Positions 21,492 through 32,630 of a stretch of 64,000 bases of DNA are shown here, one piece after another. The stretch spans positions 496,001-560,000 of the forward strand of contig CP029202.1 in the NCBI GenBank assembly GCA_005222125.1, given 5' to 3'. The stretch comes from Spiroplasma melliferum (GTDB taxonomy: Bacteria > Bacillota_I > Bacilli_A > Mycoplasmatales > Mycoplasmataceae). The notes under the pieces were generated by a model. That model had not been told where the DNA came from, ran no database searches, and worked only from the letters and a program-made list of their open reading frames with translations. Every line of letters starts with the position of its first letter. Positions within the stretch are counted from its first letter, which is position 1. Position numbers and translations under genes: made by a program.

Positions 21492-23345
21492 ATGCTTAGA
21501 AAAGGTAAATCAAATTCATGATATTCAATAATATCATTTTCAATTTTTAAAATCCGCCGTTCAATGGCAGTTTGAGTTTTAGTGTTGTTGTCACTTGTTT
21601 TATTTGGGGCAATTGCAATTACTCTTTTTTTATCTTCAACAAATATTTACGATTTTTTAAAAAATTTTCAATATGGAGTTTTTATTTTTAATAATATTTT
21701 ATTATTATTGTTTGTTTTGTTAGTCATCATTAAAATTTTTGGTCGAGAATTTGAAGATGGTACATATTTGCTCTTAATTTCCAAACCATATTCTCGTTTT
21801 ACTTTATTTTTCTTAAAATTAATTTCACTTTGAATTTTGATTATCTTTTTCTTAGGAACAATTATTTTGTTTGCGTTAGGAATTGGTTATATTGGCTATT
21901 TAATTAATAATAATTCAGAATATTTAGAAGTTTATCAAAATTTATTATTAAAATTACTTTTGTATTCTTTAGCATTGTCTTTTTTTGCATCAAGTGGTAT
22001 TTTATTTGCTGTAACTTTTTTAAATTCGCAAGTAGTTTTGTTAATTGTTGTTATTTTCTGTAGTTTATTTTTAGTTGGGGGGATGCCATATTCGTTAATT
22101 ATGAGTTTAGCGAATACAATTGATTTGTCATTTATAGAAACTAGTATGACTAAACAAAATTATCCCGTTCCTATTATTAAAAGTACAATTAATTTTAAAA
22201 GAAATTTAGAAAAAAAATTAATTAAATATAATAATTTGACTAGTAAAATTTGAGATTTTTATAATTCGTGAGATTACGATGATTTAGATAAAGTTTTTAA
22301 AACGCGCGACTATGAAAATATTACAAGTGATCCTAGTTTACGAATTAAACGATTAGAATTTTATCAATCATTAGGTTTAACAAAACCGAAAGAAGAAAGT
22401 TATACAATTGAACAACTTAATAAGTGAGATAAAATAACAAAATATAAATATGATAATAAGGATGAAACTATTTTTGAGATTATTAATAAAGTTGGCGGAA
22501 GTAATCTTAAAATGAAATTGAATTTTGCAACAAATTTCTTTTTTAAATCACCAGGAGAATTAGATCCAAATAATGAAATTCATCAAGAATTACTTGACTG
22601 TATTAACTTTATTGAAAAAAGTGCAAAATCATGAGAGTTGTATCTTAGAACAAATGATTTAAATGGAAATTCGTTATTTTACTTTGATTTAGATAAATCC
22701 TATTATAGTTTAATATCATCTGATGGGAAGGTAGGAACCGAAAACCGAAAATTGTCAGAACCAAATGGATTTAATCCAGTAAATGTTTTTCGTGCCGAAT
22801 TTGCTCGGACTGGAATTTCACCAGCTGATTCCGAATATGATAATGGTCCTGACTTTCAAGATTGAATTCTTAATTATTTTGGAGCTGAAGATAGAATTGA
22901 GGATGGTTTTGAAATTAAAACACTTTATGTTTTAAGAGAAATTGAAATTAATATTTTAAAAAAAATAATGGATTATAAATTACTTGAAGCTGTGCCACTT
23001 AAAATAAATACAGAATGACAAAAATATGATGATTTAATGCAAACGTATGAATTAATTTCTAAAATTAATATTATTGAACATTGAAATCAAATTTGAACAA
23101 GTTCTTTATCATATGTTCCATTTTGATTTGAACCACTTCAACGAAGCAACATTAATTTTAATGTTCAAAATAATTATTTAATGAGTTATCAGGATTTCCC
23201 AATATCATTAAAACAAGATAAAAAGGTTGACCTTGATGTGCCTCCATTCTTAAATATTAATTTATTGTTATATATTTATTTAGGAATATCTGGTTTGTTT
23301 TTAGTTAATGCTTATTTAATTTTACGTCGCAAAAATATTACTTAA
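21492..23345 (+). CDS. ABC-2 type transporter permease
   Basis: 617 residues. Six or so membrane segments are packed in the first 215 residues (for example at about 31-55, 64-85, 115-138, 155-180 and 182-208). A soluble region of about 360 residues lies outside, and one last segment is near the C-terminus (LLYIYLGISGLFLVNAYLIL). The motif GREFEDGTYLLLISKP after the second segment is typical of ABC-2 permeases, where it contacts the ATPase. The start at ATG 21492 follows GGAGA. The ATPase gene lies 25 bases downstream. Trp is often TGA. The large outside domain is unusual and suggests that the substrate is a surface polymer, lipid or protein, but nothing fixes it. Confidence 0.8.
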
Positions 23346-23370
23346 GGCAGGAAGAAGGAGATGTTAAAGC

Positions 23371-24360
23371 ATGAATAATAATGCATTAGTACTTAGCGAT
23401 GTTGCGATTGCTTCGCGTAATTTTAGTAAAAAGTTTAAAAATAGTATTGTTGGTCCGTTTAATTTTAATGTTAGTCGTGGAAAATTACACGCCATTTTAG
23501 GTGCTTCTGGAAGCGGAAAAACAGTTTTTATTAAATCTTTAATTGGTGGTTTAAAAGGTTTTAAGGGTGATATTACAATTTTTGGGAAAAAAGCAACAAA
23601 AATTAGTATGAAAAAAATGATTGGTTATGTTCCTGAGTTTGTTACTTTTCCTGAAAACATTAGTTCTTATAATTTTTTAAAGTATTTAGGAAAAACGAAT
23701 GGTTTGCGGGGGAGATATCTTCGTGACCGAATTGAATACTTAATGAAATCATTAGAAATTTGAGAACACCGTGATAAAGATGTTAATTCGTTTTCATCAG
23801 GAATGAAAAAAAGAGTAATGATTATTCAGGGTATTATTCATGACCCTGAAATCTTAATTTTAGATGAACCAGAAGCAGGATTAGATATTAATAATCGAAA
23901 AAAAATTATTTTTTACTTAAAACAATTAACACTACGTGGTAAAACTGTCTTTTTTTCATCCCATTTACTAGATGAAATTAAGGATTATATTGATGAATTT
24001 ACAATGGTAATGAATGGAACACAAATTTATACGGGACAATTAGCTGCTTTTAATATTAAAAATAGTTATTATTTGGTGACTAATAATCCCCAAGCAATGA
24101 TTCGTTATTTTAATTCAAACCGAATACCAAATTGATATGATCGAGCAAATAATTCGTTAAATTTTGTTTTAAATTCACCATTACATTTATATTATGTCAC
24201 TCAATATGCATTAAAAAAACGGATTAAGATTGCTAAAATTAGTGAAGTTGAATTTTCATTTGATTTTTTATTACAAAAATTAAATATTACGTTACCTCCC
24301 AATATGACCACTAATCGTAAATTACGAAAGAAACAGTTGAAGAAACAGCAACAAGGTTAA
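23371..24360 (+). CDS. ABC transporter ATP-binding protein
   Basis: 329 residues. The nucleotide-binding domain has Walker A GASGSGKT (44-51), signature FSSGMKKRV, Walker B EILILDEP, D-loop AGLD and switch histidine in SSHLLDE. The Q-loop position reads YVPEFVTFPE, with Glu in place of the usual Gln. About 100 extra residues follow the domain and end in a basic tail (KLRKKQLKKQQQ). It energises the permease encoded just upstream (21492-23345). RBS AAGAAGGAG before ATG. One TGA at 23761 splits the frame in the standard code. Confidence 0.9.
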
Positions 24361-24500
24361 TCAATTAGAATAAGTTTTAAGTAGGATTATGCAACAAAAT
24401 TAAAGAAGATAGGTTTTAAAAATATTTTAATGGGCATTAAAGTATTTTTTTTTATTATAATTAAACTAGGTCCAAATTATTTTAAAAAGGAGCAAATTGT

Positions 24501-25742
24501 ATGGAATTTGATATTTCAAAAGAAAAAATTGAAAGTACATATAAAAAAATTAAAAATCATATTATTAAAACACCATTGATCTTTGCAACAAAATTAAGTC
24601 AAATTACTGGCAATGAAGTATATGTAAAATTAGAAAATTTACAACGGGCTGGTTCATTTAAACTACGTGGGGCGTTAGCAAAAATGATGGAACTTAAACC
24701 AGAAATAATTGCAAAAGGAGTAGTAGCAGCGAGTGCTGGGAATCATTCACAGGGGGTTATTTTTGCAGCTAATTTATTAAAAGTACCAGCAACAATTGTG
24801 ATGCCTCAAACAGCACAAATTAGTAAAATTAATGCAACAAGAAATTATGGTGTTGAAGTAATTTTGCATGGTGATTTCTTTGATGATGCCAATAAAAAAG
24901 CCTTAGAAATTGCTAAAGCAGAAGATAAAGTTTTTGTTCATGCATTTAATGACATTGATGTTATTAGTGGCCAAGGTACAATTGGCATTGAAATTTTTGA
25001 AGAATTACAAGATCTTGATTATGTTCTTGTTCCAATTGGCGGCGGGGGGGGGATTTTATCCGGAATTGCCACGTATATTAAAGCAGTTAATCCAAAGTGC
25101 AAATTAATTGGAGTACAAACACAGAATGTTCCAAGTTATTATGAAGCACGAAAAATGAATAAACCATTTTCTGTTCAAGGTAAATTATCAATTGCTGATG
25201 GAATTGCTGTTAAACAATGTGGGGATATTACTTTTAAAATTTTAAATAAATATGTTGATGATGTTATTTTGGTTTCAGAAGCAGAAATTGCAGAAACAAT
25301 TTTATTTTTATTTGAAAATTGTAAAATTGTTGCTGAAGGTGCTGGTGCGGTAACAACCGCTGCAGTATTATTTAATAAATTAAATGTTAAAAATAAGAAA
25401 ATTGCCTGTGTTTTATCAGGGGGTAATATTGATGTAACAACATTTTTAAATATTACTAACCGTGCTTTAATTAACCAACGTCGTCGAATTATTTTAAAAA
25501 TTGATGCCCCATTAGGGAAAGGACATATTAGTAAAATTACTAATATTGTTGATTCGCATGGTGTTCAAATTTATCAAATTTCTGATTCACAATTAGAAAA
25601 TAGTCTTGAAATTAATCGTGAAATTATTCGCTTAGTAATTGATATTAATATGAGGATTGAATTAACAAAGATTGTTGTTGATTTGGAAAAAGCAGGATAT
25701 ACGGTAATGGAACAAGAATTTATTAATTCAATTACACCATAA
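24501..25742 (+). CDS. ilvA: threonine dehydratase (degradative type with ACT-like tail)
   Basis: 413 residues. It deaminates threonine (or serine) to 2-oxobutyrate (or pyruvate) and ammonia with pyridoxal phosphate. The cofactor lysine is Lys54 in GSFKLRGA. The phosphate-binding loop SAGNHSQG and the glycine loop PIGGGGG are present. The last 85 residues look like an ACT domain, as in the degradative and catabolic enzymes near 400 residues. A TATAAT box lies at 24456-24461 and RBS AAAGGAG before ATG. The stop overlaps the ridA start (TAATG). No isoleucine pathway is visible, so a catabolic role is likely. It has no Trp codon. Confidence 0.92.
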   Translation: MEFDISKEKIESTYKKIKNHIIKTPLIFATKLSQITGNEVYVKLENLQRAGSFKLRGALAKMMELKPEIIAKGVVAASAGNHSQGVIFAANLLKVPATIVMPQTAQISKINATRNYGVEVILHGDFFDDANKKALEIAKAEDKVFVHAFNDIDVISGQGTIGIEIFEELQDLDYVLVPIGGGGGILSGIATYIKAVNPKCKLIGVQTQNVPSYYEARKMNKPFSVQGKLSIADGIAVKQCGDITFKILNKYVDDVILVSEAEIAETILFLFENCKIVAEGAGAVTTAAVLFNKLNVKNKKIACVLSGGNIDVTTFLNITNRALINQRRRIILKIDAPLGKGHISKITNIVDSHGVQIYQISDSQLENSLEINREIIRLVIDINMRIELTKIVVDLEKAGYTVMEQEFINSITP

Positions 25743-26125
25743 TGGAATTAATTCATACTGTTCAAGCACCACAAGCCGTAGGTCCATATTCCCAAGCGAT
25801 TAAACTTGCAAATGGGTTTTTGTATATTTCTGGACAATTAGGATTAAATCCTACAACAATGCTTTTAGTTGATAATATTAGTGATCAAACAAGACAAGTA
25901 TTAGCAAATATTAATGCTATTTTAACCGCTGCAAAGTATACTAAGGATAATGTTATTAAAACAACAATTTTATTAAGTGATATTAATGATTTTGTTGTTG
26001 TTAATGAAATTTATGAATCCTTTTTTAAAGAGCATAAACCGGCACGTAGTACTTTTGCTGTTAAAGCTTTACCAAAAGCAGCTTTAATAGAAATAGAAGT
26101 CATTGCTTTTAAAGAAAATAGTTAA
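25742..26125 (+). CDS. ridA: RidA-family enamine/imine deaminase
   Basis: 127 residues, the standard length. RidA hydrolyses 2-aminoacrylate and 2-aminocrotonate, the reactive products released by threonine dehydratase, to the 2-oxo acid and ammonia. QAPQAVGPYSQAI at the N-terminus, SGQLG, and the arginine in KPARSTFAV (which binds the carboxylate) are family marks. The start overlaps the stop of the dehydratase gene, so the two are translated together. This is a clear functional pairing of an enzyme with the clean-up of its own by-product. Confidence 0.93.
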   Translation: MELIHTVQAPQAVGPYSQAIKLANGFLYISGQLGLNPTTMLLVDNISDQTRQVLANINAILTAAKYTKDNVIKTTILLSDINDFVVVNEIYESFFKEHKPARSTFAVKALPKAALIEIEVIAFKENS

Positions 26126-26154
26126 GACAAATTATTTTTAAAAATATTTATATT

Positions 26155-26204
26155 AAGCAACTTGGTTGTTAAAAACACTAAGGTGCTTTTTTTTTTTTTT
26201 TTTT
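26155..26204 (+). terminator. intrinsic terminator with an 18-base T-run
   Basis: AAGCAACTT (26155-26163) pairs with AAGGTGCTT (26180-26188) with one mismatch; the T-run follows at once. Confidence 0.65.
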
Positions 26205-26250
26205 AATAAGTATAATTAAAAGTGTCTTACAAAAGGAAGGTGACAATTAG

Positions 26251-27826
26251 ATGAAACGGTTATTAACAATTTTTAGTGTTTTTGTTTTAGGTTTCGGTAG
26301 TAGTTTAGGTGTTGTTAGTTGTACAGTGCGAGCAAAACATGAGCCTGAAGAGGATGAAATGGAAGGTCATCAAGATCTTGAAATTTTAAATCAAATAAAA
26401 AAGGAAGCAAAGCAAACTTTATCAACATGATGACAAACAAAAACAATGATTGATATTATTAAGGAATATCCAGAGCAAATATCATCATTTGAAGAACTAG
26501 TCACAGAGTTAAAAACAAAAAATGATGGTTTATTAACTTTAACGAGCACAGCAATTAGTAAATATCGTTTTTTACATCAGTTGCTTGTTGGTTTTAAAGC
26601 AGAGTTTAATAATTTGAATCAAGATTTACAAGATCGATATTCAAATTATTATGTTGATACAATGCCATTATTCTTAGGAGAAAATGATATTTCATTTACT
26701 TTGTATAATATTAATTTTGAGAACATAGCAAAACTATTAGAAGATACTCCCCAAGCAGTATTAGGAATTAGAGTCCAGGTTAATATTGCTTATGAAGTGC
26801 GCTTTAAAGAATTATCACCAGTGCAGGATAACATTAATAAAAACGTAGTTATCGGTAATAATATTGATATTTTACATAATATTATAAAACAACTTGCAGA
26901 ATATTTTTCTATTTTTATTGATAATATTTTGAAAAAACTAGATTATAACATTATTATCACAGAATTTAGTAATTATGTAGATTTGCCCTTGGTTTCTGTA
27001 TTTCGTTCATTGATTGAACAAAAAGTAAAAGAGAAAAAAATTATGTTTTATTGAGTTAATAGATTTAATAATATTAGTGGCATAATGCATGATATTTTCA
27101 AAGAGAATAAATACTTCTATAAAGACGATTCAGTATTAAAATGAGCAAAGGAAGGATATAATCCTAACAAATTAACCAAGGAAAATTTTTTAAAATTTTA
27201 TAAACAAAAATATTCTTTTAAAGAAATAGGTGATTATTATGTAAGAGGAGTCGCAACATATATTAATTTGGAGGATATGTTCATTGAGAATATGCCATTG
27301 ACTGAGGAAGGAGGAGGGTATAGAGGCCAGAAATTAAAAACACCTGTTAATGTCCTAGTACCAAAAGATAAAGTTGACCAACAATTGGAAGAATTTGCGA
27401 AAGTAACAATGGATTTTTGACATTATTATCAATTAGAAACATATAGTAATGGTAATCTTGTTTTTAATATGAATCAAACAAATTTTGATGAATTAGTTAA
27501 GAGTGCTAGTGTTTTAGAACAAAAAGGAGAAATAATAACCTTGTTGCTAATCTTTAAACTTATTTTTAATTTTTTTAAGAATACACTAAATTTAAAAAGT
27601 AAGTTTTCCACATTTATGAATGCTAATAGATATAAATATAAAGTTAATTTCATTAAAAAGCAACAATCTTTTGTTGTAGAATTATTTTGCTCAAAAGTTA
27701 AATGTCAGGATGAAACTATTGTAAATTTTTTTTTATAATTTCTTTGCTTATAGTTTTAATATAAATATTCATATTGTCAATGATTCGTTTGCATTTTTGC
27801 GTAAATTTGAATTTAGAGTTGGTTAG
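26251..27826 (+). pseudogene. lipoprotein of the three-member paralogous family (copy 3), frameshifted at the end
   Basis: The first frame gives 495 residues and stops at TAA 27736-27738 inside a run of nine T (27726-27734). The next frame continues for about 30 residues to TAG 27824-27826 and ends FEFRVG, matching the C-terminus of copy 2 (IEFKVG). One T too many explains the break. The signal peptide ends at Cys24 in GVVSC. Shared family parts are NINFENIAKLL, VQVNIAYEVRFKE, AKEGYNPNKLTKENFLKFY, KLKTPVNVLVPKDKVDQQL and FWHYYQLETY. RBS AAGGAAGGTGA before ATG. The shortened protein may still be exported and work. Function unknown. Confidence 0.8.
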
Positions 27827-27969
27827 TTAAATTATAAATTGTACGAGGTTTGTAAGTGAGTTGTAAGTTGAAGAGCAGGTTATAGTTATTACTAATAATT
27901 TTGTTGTTTCACATAACATTTAAAACAATATTTAGTTGTAAGACAATAGTAAATAGTTATAAAAACTAA

Positions 27970-28440
27970 TTAAATAGTAAAAAAGATAATTAGGGAAGAA
28001 ATTAATAATATTCCAGCAATAATTAATAATATTTTTCGAGTTTTTTTAATTATTGCTTCTTCATCAGTTAAAGTAGATTGGTAACGACGACGATGATCAT
28101 TAAAGTAAGCTGCGGCTTGCTTATTTTTATATCATCCTAAAATTAATCAGATTAATAAAATTAAAACGAAGAAGCTAACAACAATTCATTCTGTTTTTTT
28201 AATATCTTTAAAGGCAAAAATTCCTAATAAAAAACTAATTCCAAGTAAAATTGCACTAGTTAAAATAGCAATTAAATAATGATATCAAGTAATTTTTTTT
28301 AGTTTTTGATAATTTTCTAATTTTATTGTTTGATTATGGTATGTTTCCTCAACAATTTCTTTAACTTCTTTTTCATGAATTTCTTTTTCTTCTTGTTTTA
28401 ATTGATGTAATTCTTTAAAAATATTTTTCTTTTTTGCCAT
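27970..28440 (-). CDS. membrane protein with N-terminal coiled coil
   Basis: 156 residues; easily missed because of five TGA Trp codons. Start ATG 28438-28440, stop TAA 27970-27972. The first 55 residues are highly charged and helical (KKKNIFKELHQLKQEEKEIHEKEVKEI). Two membrane segments follow (about 66-85 and 92-113), then a basic loop with DHRRRYQ, and a last membrane segment. The family is not recognised. RBS GAGGGCA is weak. It is divergent from oppB, 205 bases apart. Function unknown. Confidence 0.7.
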
Positions 28441-28645
28441 CATTGCCCTCACATTAATATTTTTTAAATTTATTATTAAATTATATTGTATTTTTTCAAA
28501 AAGTAAAATATAATTACATAATATAAAATTATATTTTGTATCAAGTACATTATTTTTGAATAAGTTATTTTAAGCACATTATTTAATTAAAAGTTGATAA
28601 AAGGGACACTTTATTTTTCCTTAAAACTAGGGAGGGAAAAAATAT

Positions 28646-29890
28646 ATGAAAAATATTAAAAAAGAGAAAGATATTTCTAAAACCAATTTTGATATTAGCA
28701 AAGAATATGATAACAAGTTTATTAATGTTGATTTAAATTATCAGCAAACAAATAAACGAACATCACTTTTTACTGAAATGAAATATAAAATGGCAATTAT
28801 TAATCATCATCGTCGGGAATTTTTTGATCGTTTTCCATTAATAGGTTATTCATTAAAAAGAATCTTTTTTGCAATTATTACTTTGTTGTTAGCAATTTGT
28901 GTAATTTTTATTTTATTACGGTTAGTAACTCCCGATGATATTTATATTAAAGATATTGATATTGATAAATTAAATATTTTACCAGGTACACCAGAATATA
29001 ATGCTTTGCTTGAACAAAGAATGAAAATTTTTGGGGTATATGGTTCAATTTGAAGTCAATTAGGAACATATTTGCGAAATATTATGCCTTTTATTAAAAA
29101 AACAATAATTGTTAATAGCGCTTTTGATCCAATAACTGGTGAGTTAGTTGGTGAAAAAGTTACAACATGATTTTATTTAGGAGTTGTTTTTTCAACAGCA
29201 GTAGCACAGCCAGGAGAATTAGTATCAGATATCTTTGCACGAGCAATTCCATATTCATTTGGTTTTGGGTCAGTCGCTGTTTTGTTAGCTTATTTAATTG
29301 GTGTGCCGTTAGGAATCATTGCTGCAAAAAATAAAGAACGTGGTGTTGATAATACCATTAATGCTGGTTCAATTATCTTTTTAGCAATTCCACCAGTTGT
29401 TTTAGTTGTAGGGATTTATTTAATTTCAATTAATGTTTTTTATGCTCATGGTTTATTTAGCTCGGGAACTTTTGATACTAAGTTTTGACCAGTTTTTGCA
29501 ATTTTCTTAATGATAACACCACCAATTGTCATTAATACAAGACGATATGTTATTGATGAAATGACAGCCGATTATACTAAGTTTGCACTATCAAAAGGAA
29601 TGACTAATCGTTATATTTTCTATATTCATATTTTTCGTAATGCGGGGATTCGAATTTTTCGGTTATTACCAGCAGCTTTTGTAACAACAATTTTTGGAGC
29701 AAGTATTTTTGCTGAACAAAATTGAGCAATTCCAGGGATGAGTAAATTTATTGTGTCGGGAGTTGGAAACAAGGATTCTTTTGTTGTTATGGGATATATT
29801 TTATTAACAGCAACGGCTGGAATTGTTACTAGTTTAATAGCGGATATTATGATGGCGATATTAGACCCACGAGTAAAATTAACAAAATAA
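28646..29890 (+). CDS. oppB: oligopeptide ABC transporter permease OppB
   Basis: 414 residues. A cytoplasmic N-terminal extension of about 70 residues is unlike the 300-residue enzymes of walled bacteria. The binding-protein-dependent transport domain has six membrane segments. The coupling loop is visible as DYTKFALSKGMTNRYIFYIH, the family EAA-like motif. The C-terminus ends in DPRVKL, common to OppB. First gene of oppBCDFA, all on the plus strand with short gaps. It forms the channel with OppC for peptides delivered by OppA. RBS GGGAGGG. Three Trp are TGA. Confidence 0.92.
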
Positions 29891-29903
29891 AGAGAGGAGC
29901 AAG

Positions 29904-30896
29904 ATGATGCGAAGAGTCACAGATGAAGAGTTACTTGATTTTCAAAGTTATGATATCAATAATTTAGATCCAAGTTTATTTGAAATTGTTGGGCCACAAC
30001 TAGAAGAGAATGAACGAATTTCAACGAAATCATATCGTTATTGAAAAGTAGTTGGTCAAATTTTAATTGCTAAAAAAACATTTATTGTTTGTTTATTATT
30101 ATTACTTGCAATTGTCTTATTAACAGCAATTGTTCCAATTGGTAAAATCGCGAATCCGTTACCTGCTGATTTACCAATTCCTAATTATCAACAACCTTTA
30201 GCTCCAAATGCAACTTATTTATTTGGACTGGGAATGAATGGTGAGAATTATTGAGATAAAATTTGAATTGGAATGCGAACTACCTTGTTATTTACATTAA
30301 TAATTGCCTTAATTCAAATTTTAATTGGGGTTATTGTTGGTTCAATTTGAGGGTTTTATAAAAAATTTGATATTTTATTTATTGAAATTACACGATTTCT
30401 AAATTTAGTACCAACATTAATTTTATGATTAATTATTATTTTTGCTTTAGGTAAAACAATGCCAGTCATCATTTTTGCCGTATCACTTACTAGTTGAATT
30501 ACTTTGGCAGAGGTTATTCGGGTACAAATTATTTTAGTCCGAAATACAGAATATAATCTTGCTTCAAAAATGTTAGGAACATCGGGACCAAAAATTGTGA
30601 CAAAAAATATTATGCCACGAATTTTACCATTAATTATTCAAACAGCATCTTTTGCTGTTCCAATGGCTATTGCAATTGATTCAACATTAAATTACTTTAA
30701 CTTTGGTTTTGTACAAGGACGTGAAAATACGACATTAGGATTTATTTTAAATGAAGTATTAGCATCTAGTAAGTGACAAGATTATCCACATTTATTAATT
30801 ATTCCTATTTGTTTTATTGCTGGAACATCGGTTTTATTCTTCTTATTTGGAAAAGTATTTGCTGATTCATTAGACCCCAAAAACCATTATAAATAA
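29904..30896 (+). CDS. oppC: oligopeptide ABC transporter permease OppC
   Basis: 330 residues. The N-terminal tail of about 60 residues is charged. Then come six membrane segments and the coupling motif EYNLASKMLGTSGPKIV. The end LDPKNHYK matches OppC. It lies 13 bases after oppB with RBS AGAGGAGC. Two ATG (29904, 29907) are adjacent; the first is taken. It pairs with OppB to form the peptide channel. Many Trp are TGA. Confidence 0.92.
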
Positions 30897-30925
30897 AAAT
30901 GACATATTAAAGGAGAAATTGCTTT

Positions 30926-32629
30926 ATGGAAAAAGAAATTGTTATTTCAATTAAAAAATTAATAATAAAATTTAAAACTCGTGCTAATGTTTTAACTGCT
31001 ATTCGAAATATTTCTTTTGATATTTATGATGGTGAAACATTAGCAATTGTTGGTGAGTCGGGAAGTGGCAAGTCAGTTATGACCAAAACATTTACTAATA
31101 TGTTAGAAAGTAACGGATGAATTAGTAATGGTTCAATAGTTTATTCGCCTTCGAAAAATATTTTAGCGGATGATTTCGCATATTTTCGAAAACCAGTTCA
31201 TTTAGTTGATTTTCATAAAATTTTATTAGATAACAGCCTACAAAAAAATATTATAAAGTATAATAAAAAACGAATTATTAGAACAACCCAAAAAATAAAA
31301 ATGATTAATAGTTTAGAATTAACTAATTTACAAGCAGAAATTGTTGCTTTACGAAATAAAATTGAAGTATTAAAAAAACAAATTGGTTTTAGTCATTCCA
31401 ATCGAATTAATAATAAAATAGGAAAACTTAATGCACAATTAAAAGAATATAAAAATCAACAAGAGATGTTGTTAAACCCTGAATTAAAACAAAAAAAGAT
31501 TGAATTTTTACAAAGTCGAATTGTTGATTATAATAATGAAATTGATAAAATTAAAAAATTAACTTGAAGAGAAAAACGGTTATTAGGGAAAAATATCCAG
31601 TTTTTAAAAAAATATTTTGAACAAGGAATTATTCCTGCACCAACAGAATTTAGTAAAATTCAAACTTATTTTAGTAAAAAAACTTATACCGATGGAATTC
31701 GTTATCGTATTAACAAATTAAATCAGTTAATGGTTATTGGTGAACCATTAAATGCTAATAATTTTACTAATGTTTATGAAGAATGAAATTTAATTAAAAA
31801 TTTTGAATTTATTAATAAATTAAAAGCGGCAAAACAAATTAGTAAATTACGTGGTCCAACAATAGCAACAATTTTCCAAGATCCAATGACATCTTTAAAT
31901 CCATTATTATCAGTTGGTTTTCAAATTTCAGAAGTATTACGAAAACATCGTAAATTATCACGAGCAATGGCCAAAAAAACAGCGCTTGAATTATTAGAAA
32001 AAGTTGGAATTCCAAAGGCTAAAAAGAGTTATCATGATATTCCGGGAATGTATTCGGGCGGAATGCGCCAACGGGTAGTTATTGCAATTGCTTTAGCTTG
32101 TCAACCAAAAGTTTTGATTTGTGATGAACCAACAACAGCCTTAGATGTTACAATCCAAGCGCAAATTCTTGATTTAATTAAATCGTTACAAAAAGAATAT
32201 AAATTTACTGTTATTTTTATTACCCATGATTTAGGTGTTGTCGCAAATATTGCTGATCGGGTTGCTGTAATGTATGCTGGTCAAATTATTGAATATGGAA
32301 CAGTAAATGACATCTTTTTTGATCCGAAACATCCTTATACTTGAGCGCTATTATCTTCTTTACCACAATTTGGTCAAAAAGGTGAAGATCTTTATTCAAT
32401 TCCTGGCTCACCACCATCATTATTTGCAAAAGTATATGGGGATCCATTTGCTCCTCGTAATCAGCATGCGATGAAAATTGATTATTTATTAGAACCACCA
32501 ATGTTTAAAGTAAGTGAAACGCATTATGCAAAAACTTGACTATTAGATCCACGGGCTGCGAAAGTAACAAAACCAAAACAATTGCAACAATTAGAACAAA
32601 TTAAAAATGATACAAAGGTAGGTGATTAA
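30926..32629 (+). CDS. oppD: oligopeptide ABC transporter ATP-binding protein OppD with large insertion
   Basis: 567 residues against about 330-360 in most bacteria. Walker A GESGSGKS (about 47-54) and the Q-loop region FQDPMTSLNPLLS (about residue 317) are separated by some 260 residues instead of about 50. The insertion is basic and partly coiled coil (LQAEIVALRNKIEVLKKQ). Signature YSGGMRQRV, Walker B VLICDEPTTALD and H-loop ITHDLG are intact. The C-terminal Opp tail is present (HPYTWALLSSLPQ). The ATPase powers uptake of peptides through OppBC. It is 29 bases after oppC with RBS AAAGGAG. Insertions of this kind are known in Mollicute Opp ATPases; their role is unclear. Confidence 0.92.
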
Positions 32630-32630
32630 G

